A program made the position numbers and the translations under genes. From Candidatus Heimdallarchaeota archaeon LC_3 (GTDB lineage: Archaea > Asgardarchaeota > Heimdallarchaeia > Hodarchaeales > LC-3), in contig MDVS01000024.1 of assembly GCA_001940645.1 (NCBI GenBank), positions 21,345 through 85,344 on the forward strand: a stretch of 64,000 nt of DNA, in the 5' to 3' direction. Every line of letters begins with the position of its first letter. Positions within the stretch are counted from its first letter, which is position 1. Shown here piece by piece: positions 34,372 to 43,496 of this stretch. The notes below the pieces were generated by a model, which searched no databases, was not told where the DNA came from, and was given only the letters and a program-made list of their open reading frames with translations.

Positions 34372-37227
34372 ATGAAATCAGATTCAAAAGTTAGTTTTGA
34401 GACAATGAGTGTAGAAGAGATAGTTAAAAATTTCGATACAAATATTAAAAATGGGTTATCAAAAGAAGAACATCAAAATCGGCTAGAAAAACTTGGAGAA
34501 AACAAGTTAGTCCAATTTGGAAAAGAATCTACATGGTCTTTGCTATTAAATCAATTTAAAGATTTTATCATTGTAATACTGATTGGTGCAGTAATTATAT
34601 CAGCTCTTTTTGGAGAAATAATTGATATGATCGCAATACTAGCAATTTTGTTGATGAACGGTTTTCTAGGATTTTATCAAGAATATAAAGCAGAAAAAAG
34701 TATTGAAGAGTTGCAGAAATTAACTTCTCCTCATTCACGAATACTTAGAGATGGTAAAATCGATGTTATTGATTCATCTGAAATTGTTCCTGGCGATGTA
34801 ATACTAATCGAAGCAGGGGATATTATTCCTGCTGATTCAAGATTAGTAGAATCATTTAATTTCCAAATAGATGAGTCAACTCTAACTGGAGAATCATTAC
34901 CTGTATCTAAAAAAGCTATGATGCTCGAAAAGAAAGTATCAAACACAAGTGATCAGAAGAATATGGTTTTCATGGGAACAAATGCAGTAAGGGGAACTGC
35001 AACAGTTGTTTGTGTTAACACTGGAATGAACACCGTTATTGGAGGAATCACAGAATTATTAATTTCAGCTGAGGAAAGAGATACCCCGTTAAAAATAAAA
35101 CTTAATAAATTTGGAAAGAAGTTAGGCTGGTTTATTTTAGCTATATGTGGTATAGTTATTGCTGTTGGAACATTAACTCAAGTTACAACCTCAACAGATA
35201 TTACAAAAACTTTTTTAGAAATGACTATAGTAGGAGTAGCTTTAGCTGTTGCTGCTATTCCTGAAGGACTTGTAGCAGTTATCACTTTGGCATTATCAAT
35301 AGGAGTTCTTCGAATATCAAAACAAAAAGCCATCGTGCGTAAATTAAAGGCTGTAGAAACTTTAGGTAGTACTACTGTAGTTTGTTCAGATAAAACTGGA
35401 ACTCTAACCCAAAATAAAATGACTGTACAAAAAATATATTCATCTTCAATAGAAAATGATATAGACGTCACGTTTGAAGGAGGAAAGGCAGTCTTAGAAG
35501 AAGAAAATGAAATTTTAGGGAGTAAAAATAATGAATCATTAAAATTACTCTTATATTCATCTGTACTTTGCAATAATGCTTTTATTAAAGATGCTGATGG
35601 ACAATATGTCGGAGATCCAACAGAAACTGCTCTTTTATCAATGGCAGTTAAAACTGGAATTGATTATCAGTCTTTGAAAACAGATTGGAAAAGAGTTGGG
35701 GAACTACCCTTTGATTCTGAAAGAAAAATGATGAGTACAATTCATGAAGTAGTTGATTTAGATGGCTCAAAGAAACTTATTGCGTTAGTTAAGGGAGCTC
35801 CTGATTATATTAAATCAAAGTGTACAAAAATTTCAAACAAAGATTCCTTAGAGGATTTAGATGAAAATAAATTAAAAATAATTGAAAAATTTGAGATGGA
35901 TTTTTCAGAACGTGCTTTACGTGTCATTGGTTTTGCGTATAAAGAAATTTCTAAAGATATATTAGATTCACTACTTAATTCTGAAACCCCAGATTATGAT
36001 ATAGTAGAATCAGATATGATATATTTAGGTATGATTGGAATGAAGGATCCTCCAAGACCAGAGGCAATTGCTGCAATTAAAACTTGTTTTAAAGCTGGGA
36101 TAAGAGTGAAAATGGTAACGGGAGACCATAAAAACACAGCAATAGCGATTGGTAAAGAAATGTCCTTAATTGAAGGAGATTCTGATAAAAGTGTTATCAC
36201 GGGTCAGGAAATTGAGTTTTTTTCAGATGAAGAATTATATGAAATAATCCCAAATATTAAAATTTTTGCTCGTGTTAATCCAGAACATAAACTGAGAATT
36301 GTAGATATCCTTCAATCTCGTGGAGAAATTGTTGCAATGACAGGTGATGGAGTGAATGATGCACCTGCTTTAAAACAAGCAGATATTGGTGTTGCCATGG
36401 GATTAGGAGGAACAGATGTCGCAAAACAAGCTTCTGATATGGTTCTTACAGACGATAATTTTGCTACTCTTGAAAAATCGATTGAAGAAGGACGAAGTAT
36501 TTACTCCAATATGAGAAAATTTATAGGATATTTATTGGCATGTAATGCAGGAGAAGTTTTTACAGTTTTTTTCGGTATTGTAATTATTAGTTTCTTTCTG
36601 GCAGGAGGACATGTAACAATAGAAGAAGTTTTACCTTTAACAGCGTTACAATTACTATACGTGAATTTAATAACTGATGGATTGCCTGCATTAGCGTTAG
36701 GTGTTGATCCAAAAGACCCCAATGCTATGGATAATCCCCCACGTGATCCAAATGAACCAATATTTAATAAACATCTCATTTCATCTATTTTACTAGCTGG
36801 AATAGTTGTTGGAATAGGAACATTAACTGTTTTTTTCTATGAACTCGATTTGAATTTAGATCCCTCATTTTGGATTGATGAAACAAGTGGTACAATCTAT
36901 AAAGCACAAACTATGGCCTTTACGGTCTTAATTATTTTTCAAAAATTTATGGCATTTAGTTCACGCCATGAAACAGAATCTCTTTTCAAAGTTGGAGTAT
37001 TCAAGAACAAATTTTTAGTTATTGTAATCATCCTTACATTTACTTTGCATCTTGGGGTAATCTATCTAGATTTTTTCCATGATATATTTGGAACAGTTCC
37101 TTTAAATGGAGAGGATTGGATAATAATTTTCGGAGTGTCAAGTTCTGTTTTGATGTTTGAAGAAATTAGAAAATTTATATTCAGAAAAGTCGAATCAAAC
37201 AACGATAGTAAACCAGTTGTTGTATAA
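34372..37227 (+). CDS. P-type Ca2+-transporting ATPase (type II)
   Basis: The 951-residue pump has the N-terminal cation-ATPase domain, actuator motif TGES (172-175), PEGL in helix M4 (297-300, as in SERCA/PMCA), the phosphorylated Asp340 in DKTGTLT, and the hinge TGDGVNDAPAL (from 657). About ten transmembrane helices are present. The M4 PEGL and the M6 stretch NLITDGLPALALG point to type II Ca2+ (or Mn2+) pumps. The stop overlaps the next gene's ATG (TAATG), indicating translational coupling to the deoxyribosyltransferase-like gene. Confidence 0.92.
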   Translation: MKSDSKVSFETMSVEEIVKNFDTNIKNGLSKEEHQNRLEKLGENKLVQFGKESTWSLLLNQFKDFIIVILIGAVIISALFGEIIDMIAILAILLMNGFLGFYQEYKAEKSIEELQKLTSPHSRILRDGKIDVIDSSEIVPGDVILIEAGDIIPADSRLVESFNFQIDESTLTGESLPVSKKAMMLEKKVSNTSDQKNMVFMGTNAVRGTATVVCVNTGMNTVIGGITELLISAEERDTPLKIKLNKFGKKLGWFILAICGIVIAVGTLTQVTTSTDITKTFLEMTIVGVALAVAAIPEGLVAVITLALSIGVLRISKQKAIVRKLKAVETLGSTTVVCSDKTGTLTQNKMTVQKIYSSSIENDIDVTFEGGKAVLEEENEILGSKNNESLKLLLYSSVLCNNAFIKDADGQYVGDPTETALLSMAVKTGIDYQSLKTDWKRVGELPFDSERKMMSTIHEVVDLDGSKKLIALVKGAPDYIKSKCTKISNKDSLEDLDENKLKIIEKFEMDFSERALRVIGFAYKEISKDILDSLLNSETPDYDIVESDMIYLGMIGMKDPPRPEAIAAIKTCFKAGIRVKMVTGDHKNTAIAIGKEMSLIEGDSDKSVITGQEIEFFSDEELYEIIPNIKIFARVNPEHKLRIVDILQSRGEIVAMTGDGVNDAPALKQADIGVAMGLGGTDVAKQASDMVLTDDNFATLEKSIEEGRSIYSNMRKFIGYLLACNAGEVFTVFFGIVIISFFLAGGHVTIEEVLPLTALQLLYVNLITDGLPALALGVDPKDPNAMDNPPRDPNEPIFNKHLISSILLAGIVVGIGTLTVFFYELDLNLDPSFWIDETSGTIYKAQTMAFTVLIIFQKFMAFSSRHETESLFKVGVFKNKFLVIVIILTFTLHLGVIYLDFFHDIFGTVPLNGEDWIIIFGVSSSVLMFEEIRKFIFRKVESNNDSKPVVV

Positions 37228-37745
37228 TGGTATTTATAATGAATAAAGAAAACTTTACATTTTATTTAGCAGGTCCTATATGGAATGAACCATTAAATAT
37301 CACTAAAAGAGATTGGAGACAATTCTTAACAAAAAAAATCGAATCTATAGGTCATGTTGCCATCGATCCTACAAAAAAGAAAAATGAAAAATTTGAAAGT
37401 GAAACTGTCAGTGATGTTATTAGTTATAGAAAAAGATATGGATTTGGTAGCGAAAAAACATCAGAATTTATAGATTGGATATATTTTGAGGATCTAAGGC
37501 TAATAGAGAAATCGGATGCAATAATTGCTTACCTTCCTAAAAAAATAACTTCTTTTGGGACAGCACAGGAATTATTTTACAATTATCATATATTGAAAAA
37601 GAAAAACTTCATAATTACTGATATGGATCTTATTAAAGACACTTCAGTTTTTTTGCAAAAAACAACAACTAAATTTTTTAATTCACTTGATGATATTGTT
37701 GAGAATTTCGACGATTTAATCTCCCTTCTAAAAGTGTATTATTAA
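37227..37745 (+). CDS. Nucleoside 2-deoxyribosyltransferase-like protein
   Basis: The 172-residue Rossmann-like protein begins with FYLAGPIWNE (about 12-21), the family's 'YLAGP.F' motif. Later come an acidic D-x-R/SDAIIAYLPK segment (about 87-107) and GTAQELFYNYH (about 113-123), where the Glu corresponds to the nucleophile region of the family. Members transfer deoxyribose between bases or hydrolyse nucleotides (DNPH1/RCL type). The start overlaps the ATPase stop. The 3' end overlaps the convergent nuclease gene by 4 bases. Confidence 0.7.
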   Translation: MVFIMNKENFTFYLAGPIWNEPLNITKRDWRQFLTKKIESIGHVAIDPTKKKNEKFESETVSDVISYRKRYGFGSEKTSEFIDWIYFEDLRLIEKSDAIIAYLPKKITSFGTAQELFYNYHILKKKNFIITDMDLIKDTSVFLQKTTTKFFNSLDDIVENFDDLISLLKVYY

Positions 37746-38524
37746 TCAATTAGAACTCCGTTTTTATAAAATTGACATTCCTCAACATATTGACAGGGTT
37801 TGCACTTTGCAGGATTTCCTGAGTGGTGAGGTTTTCTATCTTCTGTCCAAAATGTAATAAGTCTATTTAAAGTTAATTCAAAATCAAGTTTGGAAATATT
37901 TGAATATTTCAAAATATGAATCCTTATGGGAACATTAGGTATTTTAATTGATTTTTTTCCCTTTTTTGCTTTGTCTATTAGCTTTATCATTGTTTTTATT
38001 AAGGATTTCTTGTCAATTTCTTGTTTCACCTTCGGAATAACAATCAATAAATCATTAACATTAAATCCCATAAATTCTAAAGCATAACAATAAAGTTTAG
38101 CTTGTAATAACTCTCCTGGCCATATTTTATCTATTGATCCTTTAGTTGTCTTAATTTCAAATAAATAAATAGGTTTTTCATCACGAAATAAAACCCCATC
38201 TGTAATTCCTGATATTATTACTCCCTTAAATGTAAAATATACTGGAAAAATTGTGATTATTTCTTTCCCACTTTCAATTGTCTCAATTATTTCATCAATT
38301 GAGATTTTCTCAATAGGAATTAGAAATTCATGAATTTCGGTTCCCTGAATTTGTTCTTGAGTACCTCCTGGTTGAAAGATGATATCCAAATTAAGTTTAT
38401 TCTCACAATATAATTGTGAAGCTAACGAAGAAATAAATACTTTTTCAACTCCATGACGCAAATCAAGGTCAGATTTGCCGAAACCCTCAGAAAATTGTTT
38501 TAATTTTTTTTTCCAATTGCTCAT
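37742..38524 (-). CDS. Cas4/RecB-like PD-(D/E)XK nuclease with Fe-S motif
   Basis: The nuclease core is GITDGVLF followed by YLFEIKTTKG (about 103-131), i.e. D...E-x-K with a following Gln-containing helix (ELLQAKLYCYAL). A Cys near residue 40 (SQLYCEN) and three in the C-terminal CKPCQYVEEC (about 242-251) match the four-cysteine [4Fe-4S] layout of Cas4 and AddB-type nucleases. It has 260 residues. There is no cas1/cas2 and no CRISPR array in the window, so a role in general DNA repair is as likely as adaptation. Confidence 0.72.
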   Translation of the reverse strand: MSNWKKKLKQFSEGFGKSDLDLRHGVEKVFISSLASQLYCENKLNLDIIFQPGGTQEQIQGTEIHEFLIPIEKISIDEIIETIESGKEIITIFPVYFTFKGVIISGITDGVLFRDEKPIYLFEIKTTKGSIDKIWPGELLQAKLYCYALEFMGFNVNDLLIVIPKVKQEIDKKSLIKTMIKLIDKAKKGKKSIKIPNVPIRIHILKYSNISKLDFELTLNRLITFWTEDRKPHHSGNPAKCKPCQYVEECQFYKNGVLID

Positions 38525-38753
38525 GTTAATAAAACTTACTTTGATTTTTGAAATACTTATTATTATTTAAATATTTTAGTGATCGTTGGTGTTACATACA
38601 TAATCTTGTACATCTCTTAAGCCAGTACCATGTATCCATATTCATGCAATGTTTTATTAATTGCAGCCTTCATTTCAATTATTCTCCTTATCATTATTAG
38701 GATATTTTTTACGAAATATTCGAAATTAAAATCTATCATCTCATAAATGAATT

Positions 38754-38972
38754 ATGTTTTTAGATGACTTTCGAAGAATAAATTCGAAATCTGCAAGTCC
38801 GGTTATTCAATGTACACAATGTGGTGAATATTCTCTTCTTTACTCAAATATTACACAAGTTTGCGGATGTAATACACTTTTGGTTTATAAAAATGAACTA
38901 CAACCACAATCAAATTTACTTCTTGATTGTAAAATGTGTGAACAACTAGCTTTAGATCCCATAAGAAAGTAG
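38754..38972 (+). CDS. Small Cys-rich (zinc-ribbon-like) protein
   Basis: This 72-residue protein has cysteines as CTQCG (about 20-24), CGC (about 37-39) and CKMC (about 59-62), enough for one or two metal sites. The first half is a plausible zinc ribbon. No catalytic residues or fused domain were seen. It converges with the downstream DUF998-like gene, 13 bases away. Many short zinc-ribbon proteins of this type occur in Asgard genomes without assigned roles. Confidence 0.6.
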   Translation: MFLDDFRRINSKSASPVIQCTQCGEYSLLYSNITQVCGCNTLLVYKNELQPQSNLLLDCKMCEQLALDPIRK

Positions 38973-38985
38973 ACAAAAGAACTGC

Positions 38986-39612
38986 TTATTTATCAGGATT
39001 TAAATTTAATAATAGAAGTATATGCCAAACCATATAAGCTGAAACTGTTATTTTTTGCCAAATAGCATTTATTGTAAATTCTGTACCAAAAATATGAATG
39101 ATTTCTTTATAGAAAGATAGAAAAAAATGTAAAACAGCAATGCTACAAACAAAGAAGCCAAAATAGCTTAATTTTTTTAACGTAGTTGAATTACTTTCTT
39201 TTAAATGTAAACTAAAAAAAAAGATGGCTAAACCCATAGAAATAAAAAAAACACCAGACGAAAGTGTATGTCCTATTCGATAAACTAACTCTGGTTTATC
39301 CTGAATTAATCCGACACCAACAAGTGCAAAACCAGAAAGTATACCAAGATAAATCCCAATAGTATTATATTTTGTTTTTGTCAGGATATTAGATAGATAA
39401 AAACCAATGTAAATACTTATGAGAATACCACCTATGGTTGTTCCAATAATAAAATAAATTGATCCATTTTTTGTAAGACCTAACTTACTAATAGTCTTTG
39501 TTAAAGGATTATATTCATTTAAAGAAACTAAATAGGCTATAGATATAAAAAAAATAAATGAAAAAATTGATCCAAGGCCTGAATAATATCCTATTTTCTT
39601 TTTATTATCCAA
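38986..39612 (-). CDS. DUF998-like six-helix membrane protein
   Basis: This 208-residue protein has six transmembrane helices. The first extracytoplasmic loop contains YNPLTKTISKLG, resembling the 'NP.S..IS.LG' motif of DUF998 proteins. The remaining helices are evenly spaced and end in a short tail. The function of the family is unknown. It stands between a convergent zinc-ribbon gene and a minus-strand GTPase operon 180 bp away. Confidence 0.6.
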   Translation of the reverse strand: MDNKKKIGYYSGLGSIFSFIFFISIAYLVSLNEYNPLTKTISKLGLTKNGSIYFIIGTTIGGILISIYIGFYLSNILTKTKYNTIGIYLGILSGFALVGVGLIQDKPELVYRIGHTLSSGVFFISMGLAIFFFSLHLKESNSTTLKKLSYFGFFVCSIAVLHFFLSFYKEIIHIFGTEFTINAIWQKITVSAYMVWHILLLLNLNPDK

Positions 39613-39791
39613 AAAATTTACAATAATTGAACACCGGGCTTTTTATTTATATTGCTACAATTTAAATTTCATAATAAACGTTTAATAGATTTTTCTCATT
39701 ATCAACGTCATTTACACCAGATTTATTATTGGTATCACAAATTATTGAGGTAATTAGTTTGCTATATCACCCAAACAAGCTCATTTTTTCT

Positions 39792-40418
39792 TTACATTCG
39801 TGCAAATTTCTCCCCTTTTGGTGAATTTTTATATAGTTTATATCCAATTTCGATTGCTTTATTCAGAGTGTATCGAATATCAGTATATGTATTTTCTTGA
39901 ATTTCAATTTTTAAATCAAAATATTTTTTAAAAGACTTTTCGAATATATTAATTACTTTTTTTGTGTTCTTCACAACATTTTCAGAATTTTTTTTATTAA
40001 ATTGATAGTTTTCATTCGCAAATTCAAATCTGTTAATTATCCAATCGGTAATATTATCAACAAGTGTATTTCTATAATTATTGACCCATGCCATATTGAA
40101 AACTAAATTATCTAAATTTCCTTTGGTTTCATCAGAATCGATTGATGTATCCATAATTGGAGCATAAGCATCTGTAACTTTAGCTTTCAGAATAAATTCC
40201 CATAATAGTAAGAGATTTAATGATTTGAAAATTTTTTTTCCTTTGTTTTCCTTTATAAATTCTTTAGATTCTAAATAAATATTTTCTATTACATTTTGAA
40301 ACTCAATATGATCTAGTTGAGTATTAAATTCTTCTGTAGATATAATCAAGAATTTTTTATTATACTTTTTGAATTTCACTAATTTTATTAATTCGATATC
40401 TTTTAAAGTATTATTCAT
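39792..40418 (-). CDS. Unknown helical protein paired with a GTPase
   Basis: The 208 residues are predicted mostly helical, without membrane segments or a motif I recognise. The gene overlaps the end of the small GTPase upstream by 8 bases, so the two are cotranscribed and probably translationally coupled. That tight pairing suggests a regulator (GAP, GEF or effector) of the GTPase. I cannot link it to any known GAP or GEF fold, and no Arg-finger motif stands out. Confidence 0.6.
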   Translation of the reverse strand: MNNTLKDIELIKLVKFKKYNKKFLIISTEEFNTQLDHIEFQNVIENIYLESKEFIKENKGKKIFKSLNLLLLWEFILKAKVTDAYAPIMDTSIDSDETKGNLDNLVFNMAWVNNYRNTLVDNITDWIINRFEFANENYQFNKKNSENVVKNTKKVINIFEKSFKKYFDLKIEIQENTYTDIRYTLNKAIEIGYKLYKNSPKGEKFARM

Positions 40419-40986
40419 TTTTTCCCTCCTTATTTATACTGACCGTTAATTTTGCTATTTCTTCAAAAGATTCCTTTACATTATCTCCCCTTAAAGCTGA
40501 AGTTTCTATAAAGGGAACTTTCCAACTCCCATCTGAATAGGTTTCAGTTACTTTTTTGGCCAGTTCAAACCCTTGATCAGAAGAAATTTGTTCTATTCCT
40601 TCAGACCTCATATCTAATTTGTTTCCTATTAAAATAATTGGTATTTTTCCTAACTTGATGTATTGTGCAATATGAGCAATCCATTCCTCAAGATTAATAA
40701 AAGATGTAGCATTTGTTATGTCATAAACAAGAAATATTCCCTGAGAACCCTTATAATATAAAGGGCGAACTGAATTAAATTTTTTCTGTCCAGCTATATC
40801 CCAAATTTGAATTTTTATGTAATAATCTTTTCCATCAACTTCATATTCGAAATTGTTTATGGATATTTCTGCCCCGAGAGTAGGTAAGTATCTAGAACCG
40901 GTTGTTTGGCCCATATATTTTCTGCGTAATGTCGTCTTACCAACCGCACCATCTCCTGCTAATATAACCTTAATAGGAATAATCAA
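40411..40986 (-). CDS. Ras-like small GTPase (first of three related)
   Basis: Motifs in 191 residues: G1 GDGAVGKTT (about 10-18), switch-I Thr in LPTLGAEIS, G3 WDIAGQ (about 63-68), G4 GNKLD, and G5 ETSAL in place of the usual ETSAK. The 'KKYMG.TT..YLPTLGA' region is shared with the two GTPases at 45.6-46.8 kb. A 58-base 5' stretch (40901-40958) matches 46112-46169 at 55 positions, including third codon positions, pointing to recent duplication or gene conversion. No prenylation motif. It is the first gene of a two-gene unit with the helical protein. Confidence 0.93.
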   Translation of the reverse strand: MIIPIKVILAGDGAVGKTTLRRKYMGQTTGSRYLPTLGAEISINNFEYEVDGKDYYIKIQIWDIAGQKKFNSVRPLYYKGSQGIFLVYDITNATSFINLEEWIAHIAQYIKLGKIPIILIGNKLDMRSEGIEQISSDQGFELAKKVTETYSDGSWKVPFIETSALRGDNVKESFEEIAKLTVSINKEGKNE

Positions 40987-41267
40987 TTTATTATTTCCCC
41001 ACCGTATAGGGTAAATTGTTTTAGAGAAAAAAAATATTAATAATACTTATTTTTTCATTAGGTTTAAATTTCTAGTTTACTTACTTCCGCACATTTTTTT
41101 TAAAATCACTATAAAAAATCAAAAAAAATAACTAATAATAATCGAAAAATCGTGTAATTCATTTAATTTATGATTTTTTGTTTTTATCTCAAACATTTGA
41201 AAATAAACATAAGAGGATAAAAGTAGTTATTCTAATAACTCTAAAGTAATAAGATTAGGTAATAAAT

Positions 41268-41750
41268 ATGTCTTTTGTGCTAGAAGAAAAAAAAAATCAA
41301 ATTAGGGAAAAATTATCTTATACAAGAGGAGAATTAATCAATACAATTAAAAATTTAACAGTGGAAACCTTGAATAAGAAAAATTCTAATAAGGATGAAT
41401 CTTGGACAATTATTGAGGCTTTAAGACATCTATTTGAAGCTGAAAGAGGCATGATTTCACTAATGATGAATATAAATAAAGGTAGTGAAGGAGTACCTGA
41501 AGATTTTGATCTGAATAGATATAATAAACGTAGCGTTCAAAAACTAGCAGAAAAAAACTTAGATTTACTTTTGGATGGCTTTAAAGAAAACAGGATACGA
41601 CTTTTTGAATTTTTAACAAAAATATCACTTACAGAACTTGCTAAAAAAGGAAGACATGGTTCTTTACTTATTTTGACAATTGAACAGATCTTTAATTTAA
41701 TAGGTGATCATGAACAAGGTCATTTAAACAAAATAAAGTCTGAAATTTGA
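41268..41750 (+). CDS. DinB-fold protein
   Basis: The 160-residue four-helix protein has an N-terminal 'DESWTIIEALRHLFEAERGM' helix with the first metal His, and a C-terminal IGDHEQGHLNKI helix with two more His. This His-x(~95)-His-x3-His spacing is that of DinB/DUF1572-type metal-binding bundles, often thiol-dependent enzymes. Its substrate is unknown. It is not related closely to the second DinB-fold protein at 57021. Confidence 0.7.
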   Translation: MSFVLEEKKNQIREKLSYTRGELINTIKNLTVETLNKKNSNKDESWTIIEALRHLFEAERGMISLMMNINKGSEGVPEDFDLNRYNKRSVQKLAEKNLDLLLDGFKENRIRLFEFLTKISLTELAKKGRHGSLLILTIEQIFNLIGDHEQGHLNKIKSEI

Positions 41751-41888
41751 TTATTTTTTTTAGAAAATTATCCTTTTGTTACCTAATTTACCAAAATTAT
41801 TAAAGTTCTATGACTTAGTAAATTTACTATTTATTAATTGCAACAAAACAGATTATACATTAAAAATAAATTGGAGAAAATTTTTATT

Positions 41889-42767
41889 ATGATTTATGGA
41901 ATTTGGACCTTTTTATCTAATGGAGTGCCGTTGTGGTCCGAATCTATTGATGTAGCAGGAGAAAGTATTGATGAAGCACTCGTATCTGGATTACTAAGTG
42001 CTACGGCTTCTTTTAGTATTGTAACTCTTGGAGGGGATTTGAAAAACATTGTTGTGCAAGGAAAAGTACTTCATCAAGTTAGTATATGTCATAATTATGC
42101 TAAAATTGCTATTTTACTTGATGAACGTATCGATACTAAGAAAATAGATATGTTTTTTTCTGAAGCGGACAAAATTCTTATCAAAAAATTAAAGGAACAT
42201 GGGATTATAGAATTAAAAGAACTAGAAACTTATGACTTGGAAATTGATATTAAACCAATTTTAACTAATGTGCTAGAGGGAACTGTAACTCAGCTCAAAT
42301 TATTTAATAGTTATTTAAAGCAGCTTTACACCGAAGAGGATGAAGAATTTGAAATTTTATTTGATAAAATATATAAAATAATTCCTTTTTTGATTAACCA
42401 GAATTTAAATCTTATAATTCAAGAATCAGAATCTAAAAGAATTTTATTCAATCACAGATATATTGAAATAAACATGGAAACACAAATGGAGATAATTAAA
42501 TCACTTAGTCCTTATCAGGAACCAAATGTGTTGTATGCAGATGCTGATCTAGATTCACAAAGCCTTTATATGTTTGTAGGAAAAATTTCTATTAATCATT
42601 TTTCATTCAATAACTATTTGTTAACAATATTTTCCCAGCTCACCACAAATTCTTTTGATTTTTTCTTAAAAATAACTGAAAAATGTAAATCTAAGCTTCT
42701 AAATATGTTAAACGAAGAAGAAATTCAAACAGATGAAAATACAGTGGAAATATTGAACAATATATGA
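41889..42767 (+). CDS. Longin/roadblock-like domain protein
   Basis: The first ~115 of 292 residues follow the pattern of Asgard longin/roadblock-type proteins: a beta-strand start IYGIWTFLSNGVPLWS, a helix with ALVSGLLSATASFSIV, then LKNIVVQGKVLHQVS and a strand around AKIAILLDERID. Such domains bind Ras-like GTPases in eukaryotic trafficking and in bacterial MglB. The C-terminal ~170 residues are mainly helical and unrecognised. ATG 41889 was preferred over TTG 41838. Three GTPase genes lie within 5 kb. A 58-bp direct repeat begins right at its stop codon. Confidence 0.6.
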   Translation: MIYGIWTFLSNGVPLWSESIDVAGESIDEALVSGLLSATASFSIVTLGGDLKNIVVQGKVLHQVSICHNYAKIAILLDERIDTKKIDMFFSEADKILIKKLKEHGIIELKELETYDLEIDIKPILTNVLEGTVTQLKLFNSYLKQLYTEEDEEFEILFDKIYKIIPFLINQNLNLIIQESESKRILFNHRYIEINMETQMEIIKSLSPYQEPNVLYADADLDSQSLYMFVGKISINHFSFNNYLLTIFSQLTTNSFDFFLKITEKCKSKLLNMLNEEEIQTDENTVEILNNI

Positions 42768-42824
42768 ATTCTAAACTACTATTCTTTTTCATGTGTATAG
42801 TGTCTGTATAATAAGAACAATTCT
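42767..42824. repeat. 58-bp direct repeat, copy A
   Basis: This copy matches 45567-45624 at 53 of 58 positions, in the same orientation and exactly 2,800 bases apart. It begins at the last base of the longin-like gene's stop codon. Inside are two near copies of TGTATAAT. It could mark the edges of an inserted or duplicated segment, or be a shared bidirectional terminator. Confidence 0.75.
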
Positions 42825-42854
42825 TTTCACAATGTGTTTTGATTTCACCGACTC

Positions 42855-43493
42855 TTAGGACATATTTCCACATATTGAACAAAGTTGAGTTCCTATATCG
42901 AAATGACCACCACACTTGTAACAATAATTATTCATATCTGAACGTGTTTCTCCTGATAAATTTTTCCATGGTGTGTCATTTCCACAGTTTGAACAGAAAT
43001 CAAAATCTCTTTGTATATGGGTTTTACATTTTGGACAAATAGATTGAATAGGAAAGACGCAATAAGGACAAATAAGGTACATTCTACGAACCAGTTTTCC
43101 ACAATAAAAACATTCTTTCTCAAATGCTAAATTCAGACGTTCTCTTACTAAAATAAACAAAAATACTACAGATAGTATTGTTCCTAATCCTATTACAATA
43201 AGTCTGCTAACAGTTGAAGTATATTCCTCTTGAAAAACTAAAATACCAAATATACTAACTAATATACCATAGAAGGACAATGTATGAAAAATGATAGTAC
43301 CAAAGCGTTCTTCTAATTGTGCTCGTTCCATATAGATAATAGCAATTCGTACTGCGAGCGTAATAGCTCCAATTGTCAATAACGTAATTGCTCTATACAA
43401 AGGAGAATTTGTTATTGTCCAAATGATACCAGTGGTTACCCACCATAAAGAGATGATTATTGCTCCTGCTGCAAAGATTTCGAGGATCCTCAT
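42855..43493 (-). CDS. Membrane protein with triple zinc-ribbon tail
   Basis: The N-terminal ~120 of 212 residues hold four transmembrane helices. The tail carries five CxxC pairs (CFYC, CPYC, CPKC, CSNC, then CYKC with CSIC), giving two to three zinc ribbons. It is a clear paralogue of the gene just upstream (43497-44114), with the same helix plan and a 'CP.C.FPI...CP.C' core. Only 3 bases separate them. The function is unknown; zinc ribbons on the cytosolic side of a membrane anchor suggest protein- or nucleic-acid-binding scaffolds. Confidence 0.72.
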   Translation of the reverse strand: MRILEIFAAGAIIISLWWVTTGIIWTITNSPLYRAITLLTIGAITLAVRIAIIYMERAQLEERFGTIIFHTLSFYGILVSIFGILVFQEEYTSTVSRLIVIGLGTILSVVFLFILVRERLNLAFEKECFYCGKLVRRMYLICPYCVFPIQSICPKCKTHIQRDFDFCSNCGNDTPWKNLSGETRSDMNNYCYKCGGHFDIGTQLCSICGNMS

Positions 43494-43496
43494 TTG

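Noticed and set aside
37742..38524. CRISPR-Cas locus
   Set aside because: Only a Cas4-like nuclease is present; no cas1, cas2 or repeat-spacer array was seen anywhere in the window.
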